DNA of 64,000 nucleotides, from NCBI GenBank assembly GCA_035578155.1, contig JAPWDM010000020.1, positions 8,056,269-8,120,268 of the forward strand, written 5' to 3'. This DNA is from Brachynemurus nebulosus (Eukaryota; Arthropoda; Insecta; Neuroptera; Myrmeleontidae). Positions 24,101 to 35,360 of this stretch are shown here, piece by piece. A model generated the notes under the pieces. The model was given only the letters and a program-made list of their open reading frames with translations, ran no database searches and was not told the origin of the DNA. The translations under genes were made by a program, and so were the position numbers. Positions within the stretch are counted from its first letter, which is position 1; the number at the start of each line of letters is the position of its first letter.

Positions 24101-24853
24101 AGCGGCTGGTAGTATTTTTAGGATATCGGAAGGCTTCAATTATTAATTGATACAGTCTATAGGCTGTATATAATATGTTCAGTGGTCTATGTAACAGACA
24201 CTTGTATGTTACAATATTATCACCACTGATGATATGTAATCAAGACATCACGGGAAACTATAGTGGACGAGTTACATTGATCTATATTTAAAAGAAAGTC
24301 ATCTATACCCTTCAGAGTCCTACAAATTTCCGATATATTTCATCCAATTTTCAAAAAAATTCCCTCCTTAACTTTTTTTCAGGTAAATACCTTTATCTTT
24401 GTTACAATAGTAATCAAAGACATATAGAGAACGAAAAATAAAAATACATCGCAGAGTAATACCTCAGGCTATACATTACAAATCCAGTAATTACAATAAC
24501 ATCAATACCCATCTTATTTGACATTTACAAGTAATTTTTCAACAGAGTATACATTTGTCATTACATTCATTCAATAAATTCTAGAACACTCATTTTTATT
24601 ATTATTAATTGTTTGTATACCTACGTATTTTTATTTATGTACCTATTTTATCTTTCAACGTTCTCCTGAGAATGTCTTCGAGATCTTGTTGAAGTTTATT
24701 GACACCATATTCTATCAGTGTATGGTCGACACAATTGAGTGGAACGAACTTAATATAAATGGCATATAATATGTTTTCATCGAATTGTAATTTCGTTTAC
24801 TGTATTATATTCAAAATATTTATTTGATTTACTTGGCTGTATAAAAATACTGA
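24101..24853. other. Non-coding AT-rich spacer
   Basis: No supported feature was seen. Confidence 0.4.
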
Positions 24854-24855
24854 TA

Positions 24856-25738
24856 CCGTAAAACCGTCTAGACCCGGACACTTTTTTACATTTTTTTGGT
24901 TAATTTTATGTTTATATATGTTTCCGTCATAGATATCACCAATAAAAGTATAACCATTAGAAAGAGTTTATATTATTTGTTATCTCCCTGACCCACTTGT
25001 TTCATTATAAGTGAAAATAAAAAAAAATAAAAAGTAATTAGTATGTGTCCGGGTCTATACCCTAAATCAATCCTGACCCGGACACTTACTTAAATAATGT
25101 AAGAACATGCAAACTAAGCTCTCCCGTCGGGATTAGGACAGTGTTTTATATCGTCTGATGTCTTTGAACCTATCAAAGGCTTCAAAACATTTTGTGGGAA
25201 GGGAGATTGGTCAATGCATAGTATGCCTCTCTATGACGTAAAGATGCGATATGACACCAGACGGAGGCATAAACCGCGTAATTCTGGCGGAAATATAACG
25301 TATGGATAGTGGAAGTTACAGCCAGTGCGAATCGCGACCATAGTATAATAAACTGATGTGTCCGGGTCTAAACGGATATATGTATATAGCTTGTTTTTTT
25401 TTGTATATACATCGAATATAACTTCAAGCATCATTAAATGATGCGCGATAAAATTCTGAACACATGCATATCAAAACTAAAACAATATGACAATTATGAT
25501 GATAATTATATGTCTAAGTTAGACACACATTTTATTTCTTTGAAAACCGTGAGGATAGTAATCCTGTAAAATTAGGTGGTAAAAATTGAAATCCGTAGTT
25601 TTTATTGGTACAGCTGTTTAGAGGATGTTTTTCTCTCTCTAATGACATCAAGAACGAATGTTTATTGTTGCAGGTTAATATAGGAATTATTTACTTTGAA
25701 GATTGGTACAAAGTGTCCGGGTCTCAACGGTTTTACAG
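24856..25738. mobile_element. TA-flanked DNA element with internal CCGGGTCTA motifs
   Basis: Left end CCGTAAAACCGTCTAGACCC and right end (reverse complement) CTGTAAAACCGTTGAGACCC are about 31-bp inverted repeats bordered by TA. The core GTGTCCGGGTCTA recurs inside as an inverted pair at 25045-25086 and singly at 25358-25370, so five copies exist counting the ends. No transposase is encoded. TA duplication suggests the Tc1/mariner group; the motif copies look like subterminal transposase-binding sites. Confidence 0.8.
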
Positions 25739-26077
25739 TATGTATATTTGTATAATACCCAACCACTGAGTCTGTCGTAAAAGTAAATATATCTGTATAG
25801 TCAGGATATAGCTATACCCTATTTCAAATACAATTGATCATGTGTCAAAGTTAAAAAATTAAATAATTTTTATATTCAAAACAAATCAGTCTTCTATGTT
25901 TTTTTTTTTTTTTTTTTTTAAAAACAAATTGCAATTTTAAAATTTGTATAATTGCAATAATGAAAAGGATAAAGCCTTTTATTATTTAAATTCAAAGTGA
26001 TGGAGCGTGGTTAAATTTAACTGAAATGAACCATAATTCAGTTCAGTTTTCAGTTTTAATTTTTAACCAACGTAGTC
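25739..26077. other. Non-coding spacer with poly(T)
   Basis: Contains a 20-base T run at about 25899-25919; otherwise nothing was seen. Confidence 0.4.
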
Positions 26078-26079
26078 TA

Positions 26080-26796
26080 ACGGCCGGTTTTACATTCACA
26101 TTTAAAGCCGACTTTAACACTAAAGCCAACTTTAAAACTGATTTTATTTTTGGTACTGTTTTACAATAAAATTTAAAGCCCCGTTAGTATAAAAGTCGAC
26201 TTTAAACTAAAGTAAGAATTATCTCGACTTTTACTGCTTAAAGCCGGCTTTTAACATATTTGTTATTGCTGATTATTATCATTGAATTTTGTTTATAAGC
26301 ATAATTTTTCTATAAAATATTTATACCTTAAATAAATAAAATAAAAATTTTATTTGTTTGCTTATTTTCAATAATATTTTTGATTATTTTTACGTCTTGG
26401 ATTAATAGCAAACATTCCTTTTGGGTTAAACTGGCTGAACGATTTCTGGATTACCCGCGATTTCTTTTATGATTCACTGTATTTATGACAAATTTATTTT
26501 AAAAAGAAATAATGTAATTTTCTATTCCAATCTCACTGGCAGTAGCGAAATGAGTGAAATGCGTATTTTTTGAAATTCAATCATGTTGATATTTTCGTTT
26601 CTATAGTTATTTTTTTAAAATGTAAGATTGGCTACGATCATTCATAGTTCGTTTTATCCATGCAACACTTAAAAGTCCTTTAACAAAAGTAAGCAGACCT
26701 GATTATTGTAAAACAATGCTAAGAATAAAGTCGACTTTAAATTAAAAGTAGCTTTAGTTAAAGAACCTTTAAAATTATGAATGTAAAACCGGCCGT
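26080..26796. mobile_element. TA-flanked DNA element with AAAGTCGACTTTAA motifs
   Basis: Ends ACGGCCGGTTTTACATTCA are exact inverted repeats, bordered by TA at 26078-26079 and 26797-26798. Variants of TTAAAGTCGACTTTAAA, itself palindromic, occur near both ends (about 26105, 26120, 26190, 26235, 26730). 717 bp, no protein coded. Confidence 0.8.
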
Positions 26797-27369
26797 TAGT
26801 TTGCTACGGTTGTCTGAAAATCTTTTTCAAAACCTTAAAAGCTTAAAAATCTTTTTTTTGACCTAGACAACATAGAATCTCGAATGCTATCCAACCGAAT
26901 TCCACCAAATTTGGCATAAGCCTTCAACTGATGTTTCGATAAGGTGTAAACTTTGGAAAAAATGACTATTTTAAACAATTAAAAACTTCGAAAAAAAGGG
27001 AAAAAATCTATTTTGTTTCCAGAGCCCTTTTTTTTCTCTGATTTAAATTATAGCATTAGTTCTTATCAAAAAACTATGTGATTTTTGCTTCAGATTCACA
27101 AAGGCGCTGGAATCGTGTCTACCAACTCATTCCCGTTTTTTTTTATTTTTTTATCGCAAGATACAACAGCTTGTAACATGTCGAATTTCAATATTTTTTT
27201 TCTGAACAATTTTATTCAGTCTTTTTTAACATCAGTAAACCAGTTATAAAAAATAGATAGTAAAAATATTTTTTCTTATTTCTTCTTTTTTTTTAGTCGA
27301 AGAAAACAATCAAAATTCAAGACTCTAAGCTAGAATACTGCCTTAAAGTCTGGATATTAATATTCTTCT
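26797..27369. other. Non-coding AT-rich spacer
   Basis: No supported feature was seen. Confidence 0.4.
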
Positions 27370-27590
27370 GTTGGCCAGTGGAATGGCCAAGCGTGCATAA
27401 GCATTGGCACTTGCACGACTGGTAGGACGAGGGTTCGAACTCCACGGTCGGCTATGCTAGTAAAAGTTTTTAGCAGTTTCTCTTCATGACTCCAGATGAA
27501 CATCAGCACAATTCCCTAAAAAGACGGCTGCAGACCACATACATTGTCTTCTGCCCAGATGATGATGTAATAAAAGCTATAATAATTATG
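27370..27590 (+). mobile_element. tRNA-derived SINE
   Basis: A tRNA-like head has an A-box-like TGGCCAAGCGTG at 27384-27395 and a good B box GGGTTCGAACTCC at 27431-27443, spaced as in RNA polymerase III internal promoters. The acceptor-like arms do not pair, and about 140 bases of unrelated body (GATGAACATCAGCACAATTC, TTCTGCCCAGATGATGATG) follow, ending in an AT-rich tail. This is the layout of a tRNA-related SINE, which moves using a LINE enzyme. Confidence 0.75.
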
Positions 27591-27617
27591 CTTTTAAATA
27601 AATAGAGAATATAAATA

Positions 27618-27756
<139 letters not shown>

Positions 27757-27977
27757 GTGGGTAGCATCCGTTATAGACTCTTGTCTGTAAAACACACGTT
27801 AATCTCCTTTTTTACTAGGTATGGTAACAAGAAAAATCACTGATGATATGATGTTACTTACCATAAGTACCAAACCAAAACACTAAATTACTCAAGACAG
27901 ATAACAACAGTTATGCTTATTTAACAGACTAATTAATACACTTTCATAATTATAAACACACAATGCTTATGATAGTA

Positions 27978-28205
27978 TTAGGGGCGCATGCCAAAAAGAA
28001 CCTTTTAGCGAATTTCCAAAACTGGAAATTCAGCTTTTTTTTATACATCTGAATTTATCATTGTCTGTCATATTAATAGATAGAAGTTTACCCACTCACT
28101 CATTTAAAGACATAATTACATCGTTTGGTTAGTAAATATGTAAATAATACAATTTGTGTTCCCCTCACCTCAATTTTTAGAGTTCTTTTGTGTTGGCACC
28201 CATAA
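27978..28205. mobile_element. Small MITE family F7, copy 1
   Basis: Ends TTAGGGGCGCATGCC and (reverse complement) TTATGGGTGCCAACAC, bordered by TA. The interior (AGATAGAAGTTTACCCACTC, ACAATTTGTGTTCCCCTCAC) aligns in reverse with 37440-37634. Non-coding. Confidence 0.8.
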
Positions 28206-28292
28206 TATGTACATACATCCACATATAAACGATATTAAATTATAATAAAATAGCAGTCCATCCTAGCTTCGCCCAGGTGTCTATTTTTTTTT

Positions 28293-28418
28293 TTTAGTCG
28301 AATTTTCTCCGAAAAATTAGACTTATACAGTCTATACGATAAGAGCTGCGAGAGGCGAGACCAGGGGCGCTATCCGTTTTCGGACCCGTAGAACACGATT
28401 ATGTAAAAAAAAAAGATG

Positions 28419-28475
<57 letters not shown>

Positions 28476-29973
28476 CCCGCAACCTTTTAACATGTGTAGG
28501 GCCCCCCTATGGAAGTTAAGAGATGAAATTTGGTAAGTGGGGCTTATTCCGATGCACAACAATACTATCAAAGTGGGGTCAAATTTTGGGCAAATTTTTT
28601 TTCGGACCCGACCTTTAAGGGGGTGGTGGGGGGCGGAAAAGCAATAAAACTTTTCCAAATCGGTTTTAAATAATGTTTCGGTCAATTATCTACAACATAT
28701 CCAAAATTCAGCTTCCTAGGATGATATGGTGGGAGTAGAGGGGGGAAAAACGATTTTCGCTGGATCTAACAGGCCCCCAGCCCCCCAGAATTAACGTAGA
28801 GGGTTGAAATTTGGTGTGTTGATAAAGTTCGTACCTAGGTTGTGCTTTTTGGAGGTTTTAATATTTTACCCCCACCCCCCTCATTTTTAAGCTACAATTT
28901 CATGCATTTTCGACGTTTTCGAAGTTTGTACCACTCGCACAGGTCACCCAAATAAACCTAGAGGGCTGAAATTTTGTATTGGGATTGAGTTAGTATCAAG
29001 GGGGTGCCTTTTGGGGGTCTCGACTTTTAACCCCTACCCCCACCATTTTTATACCCAAAAGAACATGATTTTTCTTGTTTTTTAACAGTTTCGTTCGGGT
29101 CAAAATCTCCCCAAATAAACCTAGAGGGCTGAAATTTGGTGTACAGGTTAAGCTAATAGCCAGACACTGTTTTTTGGAGGTTTCAACTTTTAACCCTTAC
29201 CCCCACGATTTTTACGCCAATATTTCCTTAATTTTTTTGCTTGTTTTCTAACACGTCTAGAGACTCCATAAGGAAACCTAGAGGGCTGAAATTTTGTACG
29301 TGTATTCAGTTAGTATCCAGCTAGTACCTTGTAGGGAGTCCGCATCACTTTTCCCCCCACTTCTCCCATTTTTACATCGGAATTGAATGCTATTGTTAAA
29401 TGTGTTTTAAAAGCATTATGTTTATTCTAAATACAAGTAGGCGAATAGTAATTTTAAAAAATTTAAAAAAAAGTGAACTTACTTTTATGACAAATGAAAT
29501 ACATACATATTAAGTAATTTAAAAATGTTATTAAAGTCACTGTTTATTTATAAATTAGGAATTTTGGATTTTTAGTATTTATAAAATAGAAATTTTGGAT
29601 TTTTTTGGAAAGAAAAAATATCTTTATAAAGGCCTTCCAGTTTACTATTGAAGGTCCTTTTTTAATATTTAAAATTAAAACATAAAGGCAATTAGCGGAT
29701 AAACATGGGCAGGAATGTCCTCGTACGAATTGTGTTGGCTTTTTTTCTGCTACCTGTTTTCGGCACAAAATTGAAATTTACTGAGATACAGCCCTTAAAT
29801 ACTTAAAACCTTTTTTTAAAGCCTCGATCAGCCGAACACTCATCACCAGTTTTGAAACCAACAAAATGACAATTCGGTTGTAGACTTTCAATCACATTTC
29901 GCTTGTAGACATTCAATACCGAAGATGAAGGGGAAAATTCGACTACCGTGATGGGGCCCCGCTGCTCACGGCG
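28293..29973 (+). mobile_element. Repeat family F1, copy B
   Basis: Starts TTTAGTCGAATTTTCTCC, includes GCGCTATCCGTTTTCGGACC, a TA tract 130 bases in and CCCCCCTATGGAAGTTAAGAG, then four degenerate units of about 150 bp (28800-29350). It reaches the inverted motif GGGGAAAATTCGACTA at 29930-29945 and a hairpin CCGTGATGGGGCCCCGCTGC + TCACGG shared with copy A. Inverted ends and absence of coding suggest a non-autonomous DNA element. A 117-residue minus-strand frame across the left part is not gene-like. Confidence 0.7.
28422..28471. repeat. (TA)n tract
   Basis: About 50 bases inside F1 copy B, at the position where copies A and C also have TA tracts. Confidence 0.95.
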
Positions 29974-30355
29974 TTTTTTATTTTGGTGTTTATTATAATT
30001 TTCAATATTTACATTTTATATTTTAAAATTGCTGTACATGTTTTATAGCCGTAGCCCATGGTTTCATCTGTGTAAAAATATAACAGTTTTAATTACTTTT
30101 AAGCCAGATATTTCGAAATTCTATACGAAATTCTGTTTACAGTGATTGACTTTGCTTGCCAAACGAATCTAAAATAGAGGTGTCGCCGGAAATAATTTTT
30201 TGTCCTATTCCCGCCTATTCCGAAAGTGAGGAGTTGAGGTTAGTAGCTAATAAGGGATTAATATATAAGTATTTGTGAATAAATAAAACGCAATTAAAAC
30301 AGTATTCAGCTCAAACTTTACAAGGAATCCAAATTTATTTTGCGATTTTAGTGAT
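29974..30355. other. Non-coding spacer
   Basis: No supported feature was seen. Confidence 0.4.
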
Positions 30356-30505
30356 CCTTAATCACTATGACTTTACTACCCAGTGGTCTATAATCACTAT
30401 GACCTTACTACTCAGTGGCCTATAATCACTGTGATCTTGCTAGTCAGAATCGCTATGACTTTACTATCCAGTGATTCATAATCACAATGATCTTACTACC
30501 CGAGT
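30356..30505. repeat. Minisatellite, about five units of 30-36 bp
   Basis: Units resemble AATCACTATGACTTTACTAC followed by CCAGTGGTCTAT, with base differences between units and one shortened unit. Confidence 0.85.
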
Positions 30506-30979
30506 TCCATCTAGCTGTTTATTTTAAACCCTTTTTGGCTCTGTAATACCCTGACGGACAATTTTGACAGCACGTTAACTTCTCTCAATTCAACAGTGCT
30601 TGAGAAGAAATTTCTTCAGAATCCTAGGACAAACTAATATAGCCTATGTAAGTATAGAATTGTTCAGCTTCTCATCAATTGTAAAATTTTAAAAATCGGT
30701 TGGTTGGTTAATGTTGTGACTTTTGAGGTTCCCAAGATCCTGGCGGACCTCATATAACAAAGTTTAACTTAGCAACAAAATTTTCAAGATCACAGTAATA
30801 ATTAAATTATGTTGTCTGGCTATGTATTTCTCTATCTTTATATCAATAAAACCGCCACTGTGGACGTTGAAAATATATTTGCTTTCAACCTACTTCTAAA
30901 GTATAATATTTTTTATAAAGTTATTCAAATTTTATTCATTTAAAGTTTTTTTCTTAATTAAATAATTACAATAAAAACA

Positions 30980-30982
<3 letters not shown>
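30506..30982. other. Non-coding spacer with a phrase shared with 56.8-57.0 kb
   Basis: The phrase GAGGTTCCCAAGATCCTGGC followed by GGACCTCATATAACA near 30725 is the inverse of the repeated phrase in the tandem units at 56735-57015. Nothing else was seen. Confidence 0.5.

Positions 30983-31057
<75 letters not shown>
30983..31057. repeat. (TA)n tract
   Basis: About 75 bases of TA repeat. Confidence 0.95.
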
Positions 31058-31058
<1 letters not shown>

Positions 31059-32649
31059 CTTTTTGTGAAGTTAAAAACTAAAAACTTTGTTTTTAAAGTT
31101 AATTTACAATTACCATCTATATAATTTCTTTAATTGGTATAAATTTTATTGTACATTAAAATTTACTTACAAGAAAAAAATACAAGGAATGTTAGGGAGG
31201 TGTTTCTTTTTGATTTCATCCACTTTAACATACGAGTAAATTGTGTTATTTAACAAAGTAACAAACATATTACATGTGCCCAACTGCATATTTAGGGGTT
31301 AAAACATCATTTTAAAAAATTGTTAAAAAATCATATTTTAGTCTTATTTTCGTACTAACCCTTACCGATTTGAAAAAAAAGTCAAAAGATTTAGACTGAC
31401 GTTCATTAATCTAGAAATTTTTCATCAAGATTACATTATTTTTAGGGTGTTTAACATCCCTCAAAGTGGACTAATTTAAATTTTGTTTAAAAGTCATAGC
31501 TCAAATTCCTTTATTATAGGGAGGGACGTATATCTTTGAACGAAATTTGTAACTAAAAATAAATATTTTAAATCTTCTAAGTTGTAAAGTGCATGTATTT
31601 TATTATAAGTCTGAGTTTCTTGGATAAGGACTTTTCTCAAGAACTTACCATTTGGCCAAACGGGAACACATTTTCATTATTACATATATTGTCGACATTC
31701 GTTTTTCTTGCCATACCGTCAGTTGGGACGTATCCGGATGATTTCTTCAGTTTTATGGCAATAAATTGTTTAAATTTAATCGAAAAAATTCTAAAAAAAT
31801 AATTTAAGTGTTTTAGTATCACGAGCATGTAAGACAGTAATAAAAATATCAAAATTGATACTGCAACATATTTATTTTTTTTTTTGTCATGTAGTATCCG
31901 GATTTGCTCCTATGTGTGGGGCGAATCCAGAAAGTGCTTTTTTGCAATATAAGTCATATGCAAAAATACATTTGAGTGAAATCGGACATAAAAACATAAA
32001 AATAGCTGTATTTCCAATTTGGAAATTCACTAAAATAAATATCTGCATCAGCGAATGACTTTTGATGGGTGAAATAAAACATTTTTGATTTAAATAAATT
32101 TTATTCCGTTTTGAGTCTATCATGTGAAGTCAATTTGGGAACATGGAAATATTCAGCAGCTTGTCTGAGCGATATTCCGAAAGCAAGGGCACAACAACTA
32201 CAAATCTGCAGGGCGTCCAACAAAAGTTTAAATAATCAAATTTTTTGATAAGGCAATTCTCCGATGAGAATGAGAAATGTTGCAATAAAATGTCGTCTCC
32301 GAAAATTTGATTTTCAAATAAAAAATATTCGTAAACTACTAAAAATTTTACTTTATAATATAAATAAAATAAACTGAAGGAAAATTTACATAATTTTATG
32401 AGGATTCCAAATAATTTTAGGGGGTTTGGACCCCTTGGATCCCTCCCCTCCAGTTACTGCGAAAAGTTCCGACTATAGTTCATGTAATTTATACCCACTT
32501 TCTTTTTATATTGACGTACCATAGATTCGTCTCACCCATAGACAATTTTTTGTAAATTAATTAAAAAAAAAAAAATTAAGCACAGTACAGCTTTCCTTTA
32601 TCGTACATATATTGTCAACAACACATCAAATATTTTGTTGCCCGTCCCC

Positions 32650-32654
<5 letters not shown>
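31058..32654. other. Non-coding AT-rich stretch
   Basis: Short frames of about 70 residues occur on both strands at 31590-32125 but overlap one another and have no domain. The phrase GTATCCGGAT occurs twice. Confidence 0.4.

Positions 32655-32715
<61 letters not shown>
32655..32715. repeat. (TA)n tract
   Basis: About 60 bases of TA repeat. Confidence 0.95.
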
Positions 32716-32716
<1 letters not shown>

Positions 32717-32817
32717 AAGGTGTCAGAGAAATAAGTATTGTCCTTTTAAGGGGTGATTCATAGCACCCTGTAGGCTCTAAAACCACAGGAATTTTTTCGG
32801 AATTAACAGTTTGAGAA

Positions 32818-32954
32818 AAGTGCTCCCAAGTGAATCATTTTGCTCCCGAGGGACTCATTTTGCTCTGAGTGACTGATTTTTCTCCCGAGTGACTCATTTT
32901 GCTCCAACAAGGGACTCATTTTGCTCCAACGGGTGACTCATTTTGCTCCCCGAG
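32818..32954. repeat. Minisatellite a, units with GACTCATTTTGCTCC
   Basis: Six or so units of about 22-26 bp, each with (G)GACTCATTTTGCTCC and a variable GAG/AACAAGG linker. The unit often contains TGACTCA. Confidence 0.85.
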
Positions 32955-33067
32955 TGACTCATACACCTTATCATGGTTAAAGAGCTCATACACCTTATCA
33001 TGGTGAAAGGGCTCATATACATTATCATGGTTAAAGGACTCATACACATTATCATGTTTAAAGGGTA
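32953..33067. repeat. Minisatellite b, units with CTCATACACCTTATCATGG
   Basis: Four units of about 27 bp, directly continuing minisatellite a and sharing its ACTCAT start, so b probably arose from a. A short frame starting at 32973 reads through it as a repeated VKGLI-type peptide and continues to 33179; it is not supported as a gene. Confidence 0.85.
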
Positions 33068-33181
33068 TAAAATAGTTGAACTTGCACAAAATATTATCTA
33101 TTTACCGGTGGTTGTTAACATCTCTTTCGCTGAAAATAATACTTTCGTGGTAAAACAATTGCATTTCGAACCATTTTAACT

Positions 33182-33348
33182 TGCAATTCAGAGCAGCCTA
33201 CTGCTAGCCAACATAGCAAGATACTTTTGGAACCTAAGATCATTAAACATAAAACTTTTAAGCAACAAAATATTTCACCCGAAAATTTAGCATTCCTTAA
33301 ATCACTAGGTCTTCAAGTGAAAAGAACATGGTACTCACCAATGTGCTG
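33182..33348 (+). pseudogene. Coding-looking fragment, unknown protein (exon 1-like)
   Basis: An open stretch reads HKTFKQQNISPENLAFLKSL followed by GLQV, with the charge pattern of a real protein and a recurring PENxxFLxSLG phrase that I associate with an uncharacterised arthropod repeat-encoded protein. It ends in a stop at about 33348. No domain can be named. It lies just upstream of a second fragment of apparently the same protein. Confidence 0.4.
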
Positions 33349-33472
33349 AATATTATTAACAGTTTGTAATTTGATGGTAAACTAACAATAGCTATTAGTT
33401 GCAACTTTCGGATACATTCCACAAATTAACTAAGTATCCTCCTCACCACTTTTAATTATTCTATATAAAGTT

Positions 33473-33720
33473 GTGCTATATCAAGGAGCTAACAACCAAT
33501 TTTATTTTAAAGAAGTTGGTATCGCTGCGGAAAATTCAGATGAAATACTACATCTTATATTCGACGTACCGTTTGATTTAAACGAGTTGCCGGAGAAATA
33601 TGAACTGGCTGCACGTTGGCTTTACCGAAATTGGCATGGGATACCTTGGTCGTATGGTTTTATTCCATACAAAAACTTCATACCATTGGGAACTGACCAC
33701 TTTGTTTATGACATCTGGTG
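33473..33720 (+). pseudogene. Coding-looking fragment, unknown protein (exon 2-like)
   Basis: An 82-codon frame contains FYFKEVGIAAENSDEI, LIFDVPFDLNELPEKYELAA and RWLYRNWHGIPWSYGFIPYK. The pattern 'hydrophobic strand, FDVPF, LP, W(L)xRNxHGIPW' resembles the same uncharacterised family, in which a VYVKG-type motif follows. Here the frame ends at HFVYDIW and stop. A GTGAGC donor-like site overlaps the stop. Function unknown; no start or promoter is supported. Confidence 0.45.
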
Positions 33721-33823
33721 AGCAAAAAAACAACTAATTTTAGTGTGCACCTTATGTAAATTATTAGAATTTGACATTTGTTTAAATTAAAACATAAAAC
33801 AAATATTTTTTTTTAAAGATAGT

Positions 33824-35360
33824 ATGGAAATTATAAAATTACCTTTGCGCAAAAAGAATAAGAGTAGAGTTTATTGTGCTGTGCATGGTTGTGGGAGCAA
33901 ATCTCATGAAAATTTTGAAATTAGTTTTCATGCTATTCCTAAGCCTGGTAGTAGTTTTGTTTATATTGAAAATTTATTGGGAAAAATGGAAAAAATCGAT
34001 AGACTAAAAGCATGGTTGCGTGCTTTAAAAATAAAGAATGTGAATCCGCATATGAGAGTATGTTCCTTACATTTCAAAAGAAGTGATTTTATATTACCAA
34101 GTAAGTAGACTGTTGAAATATATTGTAGATAATTTAATAAATTGTAAGTAAAATTTATCTAATATTTTTTGTAGATGTTATATCAAAAAAGATAACTCTA
34201 AAAAAGACGTGTGTTCCATCATGTAATTTGCCGAATTCTGGAGTAACGGATAAATCTGGAAAAAGTAAAGAAGCTCGGCGTCAGCGGCAAATAAAACGGA
34301 ACTTAAAGAAAACGTTATAGAAAATAAAAAGATTCTTCCAGATGATTCCAGTGACATTAAATTAGATAATATTGACACCGATAAGATTGATAAAGAGTAT
34401 ATGACTGTTGAGGCTTTTCAAAATCGTCCTGAAAAATCGTACAGTGATGTTGGGGTACACGTAGAAACTCTGTTTATAAAACCATCTTTCATGAATTTTA
34501 TAAAAAGTGAAAAAGACTTTGTGACGGCTACACTTTGAATCCTATAAAATTTTGGACACTGTTGTCGAAATGGTTCAGTTTACTTATGGATATACTTTAC
34601 ACAAAACCCAAATGAGTTTACGGGAAAAAATAATTATGACATATGTAAAACTGAAACAAAATTTTTCGTATGCTTTTTTAGCTGTTATGTTCAATAACTG
34701 TAATGCAAAACATTGTAAAGAGATATTTAATAATACATTAGAAATGTTGAGTAAGGGTTTAAAAGTTATGATTCCTTGACCATCAAGAGAGGAAATCTCA
34801 CGAAATTTACCAACACATTTTGAAGGGTTTGAGGACGTTAAAGTAGTAGTAGATTGCACCGAGATTTTTATACAAGCACCAAGTAAGTTGTGTTGCCAAA
34901 AAATAATGTATATAAATCAGCCTTTACATGTAAAATTATGACTAGGGTATCACCAAAAGGCTTGATAACATTTATAAGTCAGCCATATGGTGGAAGGGCT
35001 AATGGCACTGAAATATTTGCACGGAGTCAATTAAATGATTTATTGGAGCCTGATGATGCGGTAATGTGCGATAGAGGATTTTTGATTGATGAATTTTGTG
35101 CTCGAAAACGTTGGAAACTTATAAGACCGCCCTTTTTAAAAGATAAAAAACAGTTTACCCAAAGTAAGTCACTTCTCACGTCGCAAATTGCTAAAGCTCG
35201 AGTGCATGTAGAAAGGTCAAATCAGAGAATTAAAAATTTTGCTATAGTTGGTGAAACAATGTCAGTGAAGCTTGTACCAGTCTTGGAAGATATTTTTACT
35301 GTTATCTGTGGAACAGTGAATCTAAGTTCATCAATTTTAAAAGATGATAAGTTTATGTAA
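33824..35360 (+). pseudogene. THAP-domain DDE_Tnp_4 transposase, broken
   Basis: Exon 1 (33824-34100) encodes a THAP zinc finger: CAVHGCGSKS (C2), FHAIPK, RLKAWLRALKI and VCSLHFKRSDF (CxxH), the DNA-binding domain. It ends at a GTAAGT donor (34101) with acceptor TTTTTTGTAG at 34174. Exon 2 carries a basic linker, then VGVHVETLFIKPSF, LDTVVEMVQF, a helix-turn-helix-like region, and the DDE domain: VVVDCTEIFIQAPS (first Asp), YGGRANGTEIF, VMCDRGFLIDEFCA (second Asp) and ARVHVERSNQRIKNF (Glu). All three catalytic residues are visible, but there are stops or frameshifts near 34316, 34538, 34778 and 34890, so no full protein can be made. Confidence 0.85.

Noticed and set aside
30356..30505. CRISPR-like array
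   Set aside because: Units are contiguous and wholly repetitive with no unique spacers, in a eukaryotic context; it is a minisatellite. The same applies to 32818-33067.
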